Source of the DNA: Siphonodentalium dalli
Lineage: Eukaryota > Mollusca > Scaphopoda > Gadilida > Siphonodentaliidae
DNA length: 64,000 nucleotides
NCBI GenBank assembly: GCA_032622095.1
Contig: CP136069.1
Coordinates: forward strand, 129,375,123-129,439,122
Direction of reading: 5' to 3'
The translations under genes and the position numbers were made by a program. The notes beneath the pieces were generated by a model. It saw only the letters and a list, made by a program, of their open reading frames with translations, was not told where the DNA came from and made no database searches. Of this stretch, positions 36,801 to 45,058 are shown in pieces (position 1 is the first letter of the stretch; the number at the start of each line of letters is the position of its first letter).

Positions 36801-39800
36801 CACACATGACAAAACAAGCCCTGTATGTGCCTATATCAAGTTGTAAGCTTGAATTTTTAACACACATATTCTAGGAGTGTAATAAACATAGAAACGACAC
36901 GTGTGTTATTAATGGGTTTGTTAACACGGCACTAGTGCCATCATGGCTGCGCCTCTCGTTCTATCTTACCGCACTATAACACTTGTGCTTGTGTTGTTCT
37001 GTGTATATATTGTAAGTAAAATGATGATATCCTAATTATAGATCACTTATACGTTGTAGAGATACATTTAATAGATCATTAAAATTTCTATAAGATCAAA
37101 AATAAATCATTCTTACAGACCTCTTAGAACACCAAGTGTCATGAAGATATAAGCAAAGGAGATTGGAAAACAGCTGAGAAAGAATCCACAAGATGCCAAG
37201 AATCCACCAATGATTGTCACGCTGCGACCAGAGAATCTACTGCACAAAGCACTTGAAAATGGACCTGAAAATATATGGTACACAGCAAAATGTAACAGAG
37301 TAATAAGAGGATTAATATATATAGAATATGTAGCTAGTGTTATCCCTTAAACTGTTTATGTCCATCGCGGGGATTAGAGCATCTATTGGGTGAGGCTCAA
37401 ACAGTTTAAGCAACATTTGCTAAATATTTTATTTATTTATTTATCCATCGCACAAAACTTGCATTTTGTAAGCTCGTTACTTCGATGACGCCCGTACATT
37501 TATTAGTTCAAGCAAACTAATTAGCATTCATGATGTGGAAAAACTGAATTGCAGCTTAGAGAAAAGTAGTCTGTTGGGTTTTTTAATAGTTATTCTAAAC
37601 ATGGCCTTTAGCTAATGTTTTATAGATGTTTTAGAGTGAAAACACATATCAATTTACAAATTTTCTATCAATTGGGTGAATTAAGGAAGATATAAACATT
37701 GCAAAATCACAATGACATCTTTTAGGTCAGTTGACATCCCTAGTTATCTGCGCAATTTGCATATAAAATTACGTCATGAAAGTTGTACTATAACCTAATA
37801 AAGCTACATTGACATAATAAACTTAATGTTTATTAGGCAGGCTTTATGAAGGCAATAGAGGTAGTGAGTGGTGGATAAAATGGTATACTAGTACATGCAT
37901 AACAAGAGTTGATATAGTGAATATTTCAAACCAATTACTATATTAACCCTTTCTATACTAATGGATTCTCCCACCAAGTTAAAAATGAATATGAAAGTGT
38001 CAATGACACTGTAGCTCAACTTTGTAAAGAAGGTATTTTTTTTGTGATGAGCAATGAAAATAGAGAGATTAAAAAGGAGGGGTAAAAATGAGCAGTAAAG
38101 GATTTAGTCATACACAGATTAAAATCCAAGATGGCAGCTGGTGGCCATGTTTTCTGGCCGATGACCCCAAAATGACTCGTTCCCATCTACATGTCATTAT
38201 TAACATCCATGACAAATTTTAAGATTAACAAACTAAAGGTACAACCTGTAGCTTAAAGGATTTAGTCATACAAAGAGTAAAATCCAAGATGGCTGCTGGC
38301 GGCGATGTTTTTTGTCCGAATGACCCCAAAATGACTCTTTCCCATCTACATTCCAATTTCAACAGCCATGAAAAATTTCATGATGATCACACTAAAGGTA
38401 CAACCTGTAGCTTAAAGGATTTAGTCATACAAAGAGTAAAATCCAAGATGGCTGCTGGTTGCCATGTTTTATGGCCGATTGACCCGAAAATTACTCGTTC
38501 CCATCTACATGTCATTGTTAACATTCATGACAAATTTTATGATGATCAGACTAAAGGTACGACCTGTAGCCTGTGCTAAAGGATTTAGTCAGACAAAGAG
38601 TAAAATCCAAGATGGCTGCTGGTGGCCATGTTTTTTGGCCGAATGACCCCAAAATTAATCGTTCCCATCTACATGTCAATATTAACATCCATGACAAATT
38701 TCATGATGATCAGACGAACAGTACGACCTTTAGCCCGTGCTAATGGATTGAATTTTGAAATCAAAGATGGCCGCTGGCGGCCATGTTTTTTAAACCCCAA
38801 AATGACTCGTTCCCATCTACATGCCATTGTTAACATCCATGACAAATTTTATGATGATCACACTAAAGGTACGACCTGTAGCCCGTGCTAAAGGATTTAG
38901 TCATACAAAGAGTAAAATCCAAGAAGGCTGCTGGCGGCCATATTTTTTGGCCAAATGACCCCAAAATGACTCGTTCCCATCTACATGTCATTATTAGCAT
39001 TCATGACAAATTTTATGATGATCAGACTAAAGGTACGTGCTGTAGCCCGTGCTAAAGGATTTAGTCATAGTGTAAAATCCAAGATGGCTGCTGGCGGCCA
39101 TGTTTTTGGGCCGAATGACCCCAAAATGACTCATTCCCATCTACATGTCATTGTTAACATCCACGACAAATGTTATGATGATCAGACTAAAGGTACGACC
39201 TGTAGCCCGCGCTAAAGAATTTAGTCATACAAAGAGTAAAATCCAAGATGGCTGCTGGCGGACATGTTTTTTGGCCGAATGACCCCAAAATTACTCGTTC
39301 CCATCTACATGTCAATATTAACATCCACGACAAATTTCATGATGATCAGACGAACAGTACGACCTGTGGCCCGTGCTAATGAATTAAATTTGAAATCAAA
39401 AATGGCCGCTGGTGGCCATGTTTTGGTCGGTATGACCCCAAAATGACTCGTTCCCATCTACATTCCAATTTCAACAGCCATGACAAATTTCATGATGATC
39501 AGACTAAAGGTACGACCTGTAGCCCGTGCTAAAGGATTTAGTCATACAAAGAGTAAAATCCAAGATGGCTACTGGTGGCCATGTTTTTTGCCCGAATGAC
39601 CCAAAAATGACTGGTTCCCATCTACATGTCATTGTTAACATCCATGACAAATTTTATGATGATCCGACCAAAGGTACGACCTGTAGCCCGTGTCAAAGGA
39701 TTTAGTCATGCAAAGAGTAAAATCTAAGATGGCTGCCGGCGGCCATGTTTTTTGGCCAAATGACCCCAAAAAAACTAGTTCCCATCTACATTTCAATATT

Positions 39801-42800
39801 AACATCCATGACAATAAGACGAATAGTACGGCCTGTAGCCCGTACTAATGGATTGAATTTTGAAATCCAAGATGGCCGATGGAGGCCATGTTTTTTTTCT
39901 GAATGACCCCAAAATGACTCATTCCCATCTACATGTCAATGTCAACATCCATGACAAATTTCATAATAATCGGACCAAAGGTACGAACTGTAGCCCGTGC
40001 TAAAGGAAATTGTTGACGAATCAAACACGCACACACGCATACACACACAGACGACGGATACCAAGCCATGGCAATAGCTCAAACTTTACAAAGTAAAGTT
40101 GAGCTAAAAAGTGTACAACAGAATGGTCTTCTAATGATAGGAGGGATGTACAGGTATTATAAGTAGATGATGTCAACAGAAAATAAAAGTGGACAAGGAG
40201 TCCTGATTATTGACAAAAATGTTCAGATAATAATTAAGGTCGTTTGTTGAGATAATTTATCTGAATATGGGATAACTACTAATCAATGAGTGTTTAGACT
40301 AGTATAAAAAGGGTTAATTATTATAAAAGGTTTGCCACCATTTAAAGGGGTACTGTACGCCAAATGTTTTCATTATTTGAAAGTCTGTTGAGTACGAAGT
40401 ATTGTTACGGATGACAAATTTACCGGAATGCAAAAATACAAATTGTCGTTGTCGAGTAATTTTTGTACATTTTTCAACCAAATGTATCAAATAAAAGTTA
40501 TATTATATGCATACTTGTCCCATATACACATTTAAGTTATTGTATCGTCACTAGTCAGTGAGTGGCTTGGGGTTTCTCCCCGTATCATCATAATGTTTTA
40601 AACGATCGCGTGTGCCATCTGTTTACCAATCCAGTATCCCTCAATTAATTTGATTACGGCTTGCACACGGAAATTCGTAATTACTTTACGCCATTTTATG
40701 GCTCCAGTCATAAATGAAATTTATATCAAATTATTAACTTTGATTTTAAGATAGCCTATTAACCTGAGCGTTTACAGAATACATCTTCGACTCAAATTAC
40801 TTATGTTTCTATATATTATCGATATTAGATCGTTGTTATCACCGGAAATTTATTGAAAATGGCGTACAGTACCCCTTTAATTGATAAATTTGGGTTTTTG
40901 AATTAGATTTCCGAATCTGCAGAATCAGGCTCCTAGAGGGTGAATTGAGTGACGCTATCCCGCACAGTGGGCTAGCATCACCAAATTCACCCTCTGGGGA
41001 TCTCATTCTCCTTAGGCCTCATTTTCTAGGAAGTATCTATAGTCTTAAAATAACATTGTTTTTCGTTGTTATTTCCCTTCTGCTCAGTTTCTGTATCCTC
41101 TAATTTGCAGTAGATTAATTGCATAATTAAGGTTACTAATGACTAACTTCAACTCAGGAACTACGATCTAATCCAAGATCTCCCATAGCAGTTGAGGCCT
41201 AAGCAGAATGAGGTTCCCGCGGGAGAAATTGGTGATACTAGCCTGGAGTGCAGGATAGCATCACTAAATTCACCCTATGGTGACCTCATGCTGCAAATGT
41301 CAGATACACTACAACCAGTCTTTTTGCTCACCTAAGCACAAACGTAACACAGTTGGCAATATGGTAACCCAGGCGGTTAGGGCAGCACTCTCTTTAAATT
41401 TCCCTCTAAGCTCCAGATAAATGAAGCCATTCGCCCTATCTATTCCTCCTGAAACAATAAACGAAAATGGTCATTTTTAACAAGACAGGCAATGACTGGA
41501 GATGATCACCATACTGTAAAGACTGTGATGACTGGGATTCGGAAGACCATAAGAGTTAGTACTGGTCCACAAGCCTTGAAATAGTGTGCCTGTCATTTGC
41601 CGAATGAGGTTCCCAGAGGGTGAATTTAGTGATGCTACCCGCATAGTGGTCTAGCATCACCAAATTCACCCTCTGGGGACCTCATTCTGCTTACACCTCA
41701 GCAGAATGAAGTTCACAGAAGGTGAATTTGTCAATTTGGTGATGCTAGCCTGCTATGCAGGGTAGCATCACTAAATTCACCCTCTGGGAACCTCATTCTG
41801 CAAATTACAGGCACATTATTTCAAGGCTTTCTTGTCCACCTTAAAATATGGTCCAGATCCCCCCACCCCACAATCCATATTAGTCTGCTCCCTCCCAACT
41901 GAAGCAAACACACTCCCAAGTTCGTAAAATTCCTTTGCACATGTTGGAATTTTACAACTGATACCTCAAGCTTTCCTAACTGTGGCAAAGTTACAACCTG
42001 ACATGCCCCCCCCCCTTTTTTTTTAATGGTGGACCCCATTCAAACAAATTTTTATCCCAACTCTCCATAGGCCATATACACCAAATTCCATTTCTGGATT
42101 GGTCGAACCCATTGTAACAAATATGAAACCCATTCCCAAGTAACACAAGGTCCCTCCATACTAGTTAATACATACAAGCTAAATAGGACTGATGGCCGGC
42201 TCTTGAGGAGGAGCCATTTTAAGAATTACTATGGGGGAAGAGTTATGTCCATGGTCGCACCCCTATTTGACCTGGTGAACCCATTTCAACAAATCTGAAT
42301 CCCAGTTTTAAAAATAAATAATGAGGGAAAGAATTATGTCCGTGGCTCTGACCCTATTTGACCCAGTGATCCAATTCTGAATCAAATCTGAATCCTAGTC
42401 ACCCATACCAAATATAAGCTGAAGAGGTCTGATGGTTCTTGATAGGAAGACATTTTAAGAATTACAATGGATGGACAAGTGACCAGGTGACCTCATTTTA
42501 ACACATTTGTATCCCTGTCACACATGGCCCTTCCATACCAATTATAAGCTAAATAGCCCCGATGATTCTTGAGAAGATGTTTTAAGAATTAATATGGATT
42601 CTGTCAGATTCATCATTCACACTTGGCCTTGGGAGTTTGTTATCATAAGCCATAGGTCATTTATATACAAACTCTCTAACAGGCAGATAATTTTAGGGTA
42701 TTAATCAAAGGAGCTGTCATTCCAATCAGATTTTGTTAAAACGGCCATTTCATTTATTAATTTACAATCAATGTGACTTCTATATGGTGTTAAGTGTGAT

Positions 42801-44394
42801 TGCAGGCACCTTCCTCATATCTCATAGAGCTCTGAGTTCTTGTTCTTGATTTTAGACAAATTCGGTTGAGTCACTCTGGTGGATGTTATAGTGGTGTTAT
42901 TTTTTTTAAATTGAGCAAGAAATTAATCTCAATTAAAATAAAAATAATTAATTTGAAGAAGAAAAAAAAAGGGTCAATTTTTGTTTTTAAGAGTTGTATC
43001 CCTGGCTCTGCATCTATTTGCCCCAGTGACCCCATTTGAACATATCTGAACCCCTGTCACCCAAGGACCCTCCATACCAAATATAAGCTAAATCGGCCCA
43101 ATGGTTCTTGAGAAGAAGTCATTCTAAGAATTACTATGGAGAAATAGAGTTATGGTCCTGCTTTCGCAACTATTTGACCCAGTGACCTCATTTGAACAAA
43201 TCTGAATGTGAATCACATAAGGAACATCCACACCAAATATGAACCCATTCGGTCTTATGGTTCAGAAGAAGAAGATGTTTAAAGAATTGTTGACGGATGT
43301 ATGGATGGACGGATGGACAACGGACGAGGAGTGATGACTATAGCTCCACCGGAGACTTCGTCTCAGGTGAGCTAAAAACTACTTTACCCAACTACTTGCC
43401 CAGGAACAAGACTGCAAATAGGGTGTCGGTCATTAGAATTAGGTCCCCAGAGGGTGAATTTTAAAATGGAAATACAATTATAATAAAAGAAGCAACTACA
43501 ATATAATGCCAAATCATGAAAATCTTGCTCAGATAAATCTGAATAAATAATAAATGAGAAAATATTGTTCAAATCATGATAATTTCATTAATTAGTTTAA
43601 TAAATGCAGTCATATTATAGGGTCTGTGAATATTTGAGATTCAATTTAATGCCGATAATGATGTCCGATTTGAGATCAACTAGTTTTCGAATCAGCATGA
43701 TTTGGTGCCATTGTCTAATTTTTCATCTAAACAACACACAATAAATTACTTGCAGTTGTAAAACCAAGCTCAAGTTGCTGCTTCAGTGAGTTAGAAGTAA
43801 CATGTCATGGTTTGAAAATGTCTGAGTCAAGATTTTCATTGATAGTTAACATTTCCAACCAATGAGAATATAGAGGTATATTGATACATGTACATATGTA
43901 ACTTCCAATGGATTATGTCAGTTTGTCAAACCTTAACAAACAATGTGTGATTCGATTCGAGCAAGCTTTAAAATATGGTGCCGGACATTTGCAGAATAAG
44001 GTCCCCAGAGGGTGAATTTGGTGATGCTACCGGTACCCTGCACAGCGGGCTAGCATATATTAGCACAATATTATATTATACCTATGATCAGATGGACGAA
44101 AAAGCAACCAAGGACACAATACCATCCCCAACCTCCTTCGGGTATATCTGGATGAGACATCGACTGTCTCTCAGCTGTACTGTCAACATTATCTGTCACG
44201 ATGACTACAGAATCATCTTGATTTTCTAACTGAGACTCTTCATGGTGAGGTTTCTCCAGACGGGAGATATAGTTAGCATTCTCTGTCGCGATGTCTACAG
44301 AATCATCTTGATTTCCCAGCTGAGATTCTTCATTGTGACAGGAGATGCCTTCTTCTGGATGACGTGTTTCTACAAAATCTGCTTCTACCTTCAT
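24712..44394 (-). CDS. Monocarboxylate-transporter-like protein, SLC16 family (six coding exons)
   Basis: Spliced coding sequence, minus strand: 44394-44082, 41448-41332, 37264-37121, 32759-32498, 28757-28057, 24833-24712. The phases fit at every junction (1,1,1,2,1) and the total is 1659 nt, 552 residues plus TGA. Twelve hydrophobic segments are visible in the 6+6 layout of the major facilitator superfamily, with a charged cytoplasmic loop at about 280-355. SLC16 signatures: EGGWGW at 86-91 before TM1, and YFKKKKGLAVGLGVAG from 209 at TM5. TM8 keeps Asp412 and Arg416 in VTDLLSRV, the spacing of the pair linked to proton-coupled transport in MCT1-4. The protein is probably a plasma-membrane carrier for lactate, pyruvate or another small organic anion. 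The subfamily and substrate cannot be told from the sequence. The N-terminus is long (about 85 residues) with an internal duplication; the C-terminal tail is very short. Confidence 0.92.
24929..25340. mobile_element. Foldback repeat with GGTGAATTT hairpin ends (copy a)
   Basis: Each end is itself a near-palindrome of about 85 bp: GCAGAATGAGGTC..GAG.GTGATGCTA, then TAGCATCACCAAATT..CTC.CCTCATT.TGC. The right end closes with CTCATTCTGCAAATGACAGA. The middle shares CTTAGGCCTCA with the copy at 40915-41310. Confidence 0.7.
25520..25862 (+). repeat. GGGCCATAACTC repeat followed by partial TTAA MITE II
   Basis: 25520-25620 belongs to the family with GGGCCATAACTCYRTTAAAA and ACCAAATTTGGTTYCGATCA, also at 30860-31000 and 31490-31790. 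25628-25862 is a right arm of MITE family II ending TCGGATTGAGTACCT without the terminal TTAA. Confidence 0.6.
25925..27246. mobile_element. hAT-like element A, no coding capacity
   Basis: Ends CAGGGTTTCC (25925) and GGAAACCCTG (27246), flanked by ACTATAT on both sides (7 bp identical). The first about 130 bp matches element B at 45059 (GAGTCCGTATTGGGG and AAAATTTTGTTATTTGACACTGAAAAGTAGCC), and the right end shares CCGGCC.TAGCGGAAACCCTG. Internally a GTACGATAGCACGGGATCTC block occurs twice (about 26737 and 26858). No transposase remains. Confidence 0.75.
27247..28050. other. Intron 5 sequence, no repeat assigned
   Basis: Lies in the intron between SLC16-like exons 5 and 6. Short ORFs are present but carry no motif. 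Confidence 0.4.
28057..28757 (-). CDS. SLC16-like exon 5 (701 nt, central loop and TM7-TM11)
   Basis: Acceptor TTAAACTCACATTACAG before 28757, donor G|GTTTGT at 28056. It encodes the Lys/Ser-rich loop, then TM7 (FQFTCFCSCLSIFTLAFHSF), TM8 with VTDLLSRV, TM9, TM10 and TM11 ending ATGPTVAG. Open-frame extension beyond 28757 towards 28807 is intron and not coding. Confidence 0.93.
28760..29800. other. Intron 4 sequence; short shared block
   Basis: Mostly unassigned. The block GAGAGGCCGATCACGATCGG, followed by CAGATGTTTAACCCATACCT (29405-29445), is also found at 25422-25462, so a small repeat is shared between introns 4 and 5. Confidence 0.4.
29810..31895 (+). repeat. Degenerate tandem/dispersed repeats ending in GGACGGAC and a palindrome
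   Basis: Contains units with CCGATCGATACCAAAAACTA and GTGAGGGGTGTGT (about 29840, 31160, 31320) and units with GGGCCATAACTCTG.T.AAA (about 30870, 31490, 31645). It ends with CAGACAGACAGACGGACGGA, then TTTACCATACTATGGTATGG. All in intron 4. The minus-strand ORFs across this stretch are repeat translations. Confidence 0.65.
32037..32095 (-). pseudogene. Decayed partial duplicate of SLC16-like exon 4
   Basis: Read on the minus strand, this gives YGLDIGVGIFMLQPFTEIVL, then EIYKK, against VGLGVAGVGVGTFILPPFTE and IVLEFYGFF in exon 4. The DNA block GCACAATTTCTGTAAATGG is identical in both. An in-frame stop lies just upstream and no acceptor or donor flanks it, so it is not a usable exon as read. 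Confidence 0.7.
32204..32467 (-). mobile_element. TTAA MITE family III (truncated, copy 1)
   Basis: The minus strand starts TTAACCCTTTCTTTACTAAA at 32467 and contains ATTCTCCCACTCAGTTATAA and a TTCAGATAATAAGTTCAACA hairpin. The far TIR is not visible. The CCCTTT terminus after TTAA fits piggyBac-type ends. Confidence 0.65.
32498..32759 (-). CDS. SLC16-like exon 4 (262 nt, TM4-TM6 with family signature)
   Basis: Acceptor TTCTGCTTCAG before 32759 and donor GG|GTGAGTT at 32497. It encodes GLSMAYTPCLIVVNQYF, then KKKKGLAVGLGVAGVG, TFILPPFTEIVLEF and TM6. A TTAA MITE ends only 30 bp beyond the donor. A partial diverged copy of this exon is in the following intron at about 32037-32095. Confidence 0.92.
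33082..33289 (+). mobile_element. TTAA MITE family III (copy 2, runs into the minisatellite)
   Basis: TTAACCCTTTCTATGCTAAA at the left and the CAGATAATAAGTTGAACTTA hairpin at about 33228-33255, then AACTACTCATCAATAAT. Instead of the right TIR the 45-bp minisatellite begins, so the array replaces or expanded at the MITE end. Confidence 0.65.
33290..35697 (+). repeat. Minisatellite, 45/46-bp units, about 53 copies
   Basis: The unit has the form TGAATGTATTATAGACCCCA, GGGTTCGATGTGATTTTATG, CCTAAC (46 bp), with 45-bp variants reading CACCCCAGGTTCG. Variants are ordered: a four-unit block of 181 bp (45+45+45+46) repeats at 34004, 34731 and 34912, with further partial agreement at 34367. The array lies wholly in intron 3 of the SLC16-like gene. 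The 66-codon ORFs inside it are translations of the repeat (15 residues per 45 bp) and end where a 46-bp unit shifts frame. Confidence 0.95.
35700..37110. other. Intron 3 sequence, no gene
   Basis: AT-rich. About 95 bp at 36480-36575, ending GACGTGTGTTCTGTGCTCAA and then GTTTCTGCACAAAGTAT, is repeated at 49005-49099. Otherwise unassigned. Confidence 0.45.
37121..37264 (-). CDS. SLC16-like exon 3 (144 nt, TM2-TM4)
   Basis: Acceptor ATATATTTTCAG before 37264 and donor G|GTCTGT at 37120. It encodes PFSSALCSRFSGRSVTIIGG, then FLASCGFFLSCF and ISFAYIFMTLGVLR. The RFSGRSVTIIGG stretch is the conserved loop between TM2 and TM3. An alternative donor (GTAAGA, 5 bases further) would break the phase with exon 4. 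Confidence 0.9.
37943..40317 (+). mobile_element. TTAA MITE family III (copy 3) interrupted by a tandem array
   Basis: TTAACCCTTTCTATACTAAT at 37943 and AGTATAAAAAGGGTTAA ending at 40317, so both TIRs and TTAA sites are present. The MITE itself is about 275 bp (37943-38010 plus 40111-40317); everything between is a later insertion. It lies in intron 2 of the SLC16-like gene. Confidence 0.8.
38011..40110 (+). repeat. Tandem array of about 160-bp units, roughly 12 copies, with inverted ends
   Basis: Units carry AAAGGATTTAGTCATACAAA, AATCCAAGATGGCTGCTGGC, CGTTCCCATCTACATGTCAT and ATGATGATCAGACTAAAGGT. Spacing ranges from about 155 to 165 bp, with some units missing blocks. The array starts with TAGCTCAACTTTGTAAAG and ends with CTTTACAAAGTAAAGTTGAG, then CTAAAAA, an imperfect inverted pair, after a short (CA)n-like stretch. 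ORFs in it (for example MAAGGHVF...) are repeat translations. Confidence 0.85.
40342..40880 (-). mobile_element. TTAA MITE family I (copy 2)
   Basis: TTAA at both ends, termini AGGGGTACTGTACGCC and GGCGTACAGTACCCCT, inverted in orientation relative to 5090-5679. The interior block GAAACATAAGTAATTTGAGT is found as its reverse complement. It is in intron 2. Confidence 0.8.
40915..41310. mobile_element. Foldback repeat with GGTGAATTT hairpin ends (copy b)
   Basis: Same layout as 24929-25340: an end palindrome around AGTGGGCTAGCATCACCAAA, a CTTAGGCCTCA middle, and a right end palindrome around GTGCAGGATAGCATCACTAA. It ends about 20 bp from the donor of exon 2. Confidence 0.7.
41332..41448 (-). 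CDS. SLC16-like exon 2 (117 nt, TM1 end to TM2)
   Basis: Too short and too repeat-surrounded to appear as a long ORF. It was found by looking for the segment missing between exons 1 and 3. Acceptor TTATTGTTTCAG before 41448, donor G|GTGAGC at 41331. It encodes GIDRANGFIYLELRGKFKES and then AALTAWVTILPTVLRLCL, which matches the usual position of the ..TSWI.. segment in SLC16 proteins. Phases are 1 at both ends, as needed. Confidence 0.85.
41590..41815. mobile_element. Foldback repeat (copy c, two end palindromes without the long middle)
   Basis: Two copies of the 85-bp end palindrome separated by a short GCTTACACCTCAGCAGAATG link. Starts GTGCCTGTCATTTGCCGAAT and ends CTGCAAATTACAGGCAC. Located in intron 1. 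Confidence 0.7.
42050..43378 (+). repeat. GGTGAGCTAAAAA-ending dispersed repeats (copies in intron 1)
   Basis: 42050-42600 is a decayed copy; 43000-43378 is a clearer one ending GGAGACTTCGTCTCAGGTGA, then GCTAAAAA, as at 15535-15560. Between them (42860-42960) is a GTGGATGTTATAGTGGTGTT and TTGAGCAAG block also found in the Helitron at 50668. Confidence 0.65.
43975..44060. repeat. Single end palindrome of the foldback family
   Basis: TTTGCAGAATAAGGTCCCCA and GGTGAATTTGGTGATGCTAC, then CACAGCGGGCTAGCATATA. It ends about 20 bp from the donor of SLC16-like exon 1. Another fragment (AGGTCCCCAGAGGGTGAATT) is at about 43440. Confidence 0.6.
44082..44394 (-). CDS. SLC16-like exon 1 (start codon, N-terminus, start of TM1)
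   Basis: ATG at 44394, 104 codons plus one base, donor G|GTATAA at 44081. The acidic N-terminus contains EESQLGNQDDSVDIATENA and, 30 residues later, EESQLENQDDSVVIVTDNV, an internal duplication. It is followed by HPDIPEGGWGWYCVLGCFF. A TTTCATAAAACAG immediately before the ATG could be an acceptor, so a 5' untranslated exon upstream is possible. Confidence 0.88.
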
Positions 44395-44399
44395 TCTGT

Positions 44400-45058
44400 T
44401 TTATGAAATCACAGGAAGTCAAATTCTGGTATTCAACTGTCATTCTCCAAAGAGTCCTGAAGTAAGACCATCATTTGCGAATATTACTGGTGCTGAATTT
44501 ATCAAGATCACGACCAAGTCTGGATTTAGGGTGTCTGACATTTGCATATGAAATTACACTATAGTTAACCGCTATTGATTCATGGCAATGTTGGGCCTGC
44601 AAAACGCGTTATTTTTCAAACTAGCAGGTGACTTGGTGAATTTTGATAGGCGTAACACAGGTTATTGCATAAGCATCTATAGGAAGGCAGTGTAATTCAT
44701 AGAAATTGATGACAATGGTGCAAATTTCAACTTAATGTATATTTTGTTGTGTTTATCTTTGGTTAATTTCACAACATGGTCAGTTTGAACCATTATCTTG
44801 CCAAATATTAGCTATTACCCGTATAAAACGGATTAAATGGGGAGAGAACCGACTCGATCAGGAGAGAACCCAAACAAATATAAAAAAAATGGGGAGAGAA
44901 CCGACTCGATCAAGAGAGAACCCAAACAAATATCAAAATTCACGATTTTTGTCGTTGTTATGACACACACAATGGAATGTTCGTTATTATTTCGCTCGTT
45001 TGGGCCACCGATTGTGAGGGGAATGGAAAAATCAATCAAATTATAATTATTATCAGGT
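44400..45058. other. Upstream flank of the SLC16-like gene; no promoter recognised
   Basis: No TATA or CpG-type feature could be assigned. At 44837-44940 a 52-bp unit (GGGGAGAGAACCGACTCGAT, then CA.GAGAGAACCCAAACAAAT) occurs twice in tandem. Confidence 0.4.

Noticed and set aside
38289-39446. Several ORFs starting MAAGGHVF or MFFGRMTPK
   Set aside because: Translations of the 160-bp tandem units in different frames; nothing protein-like beyond the repeat.
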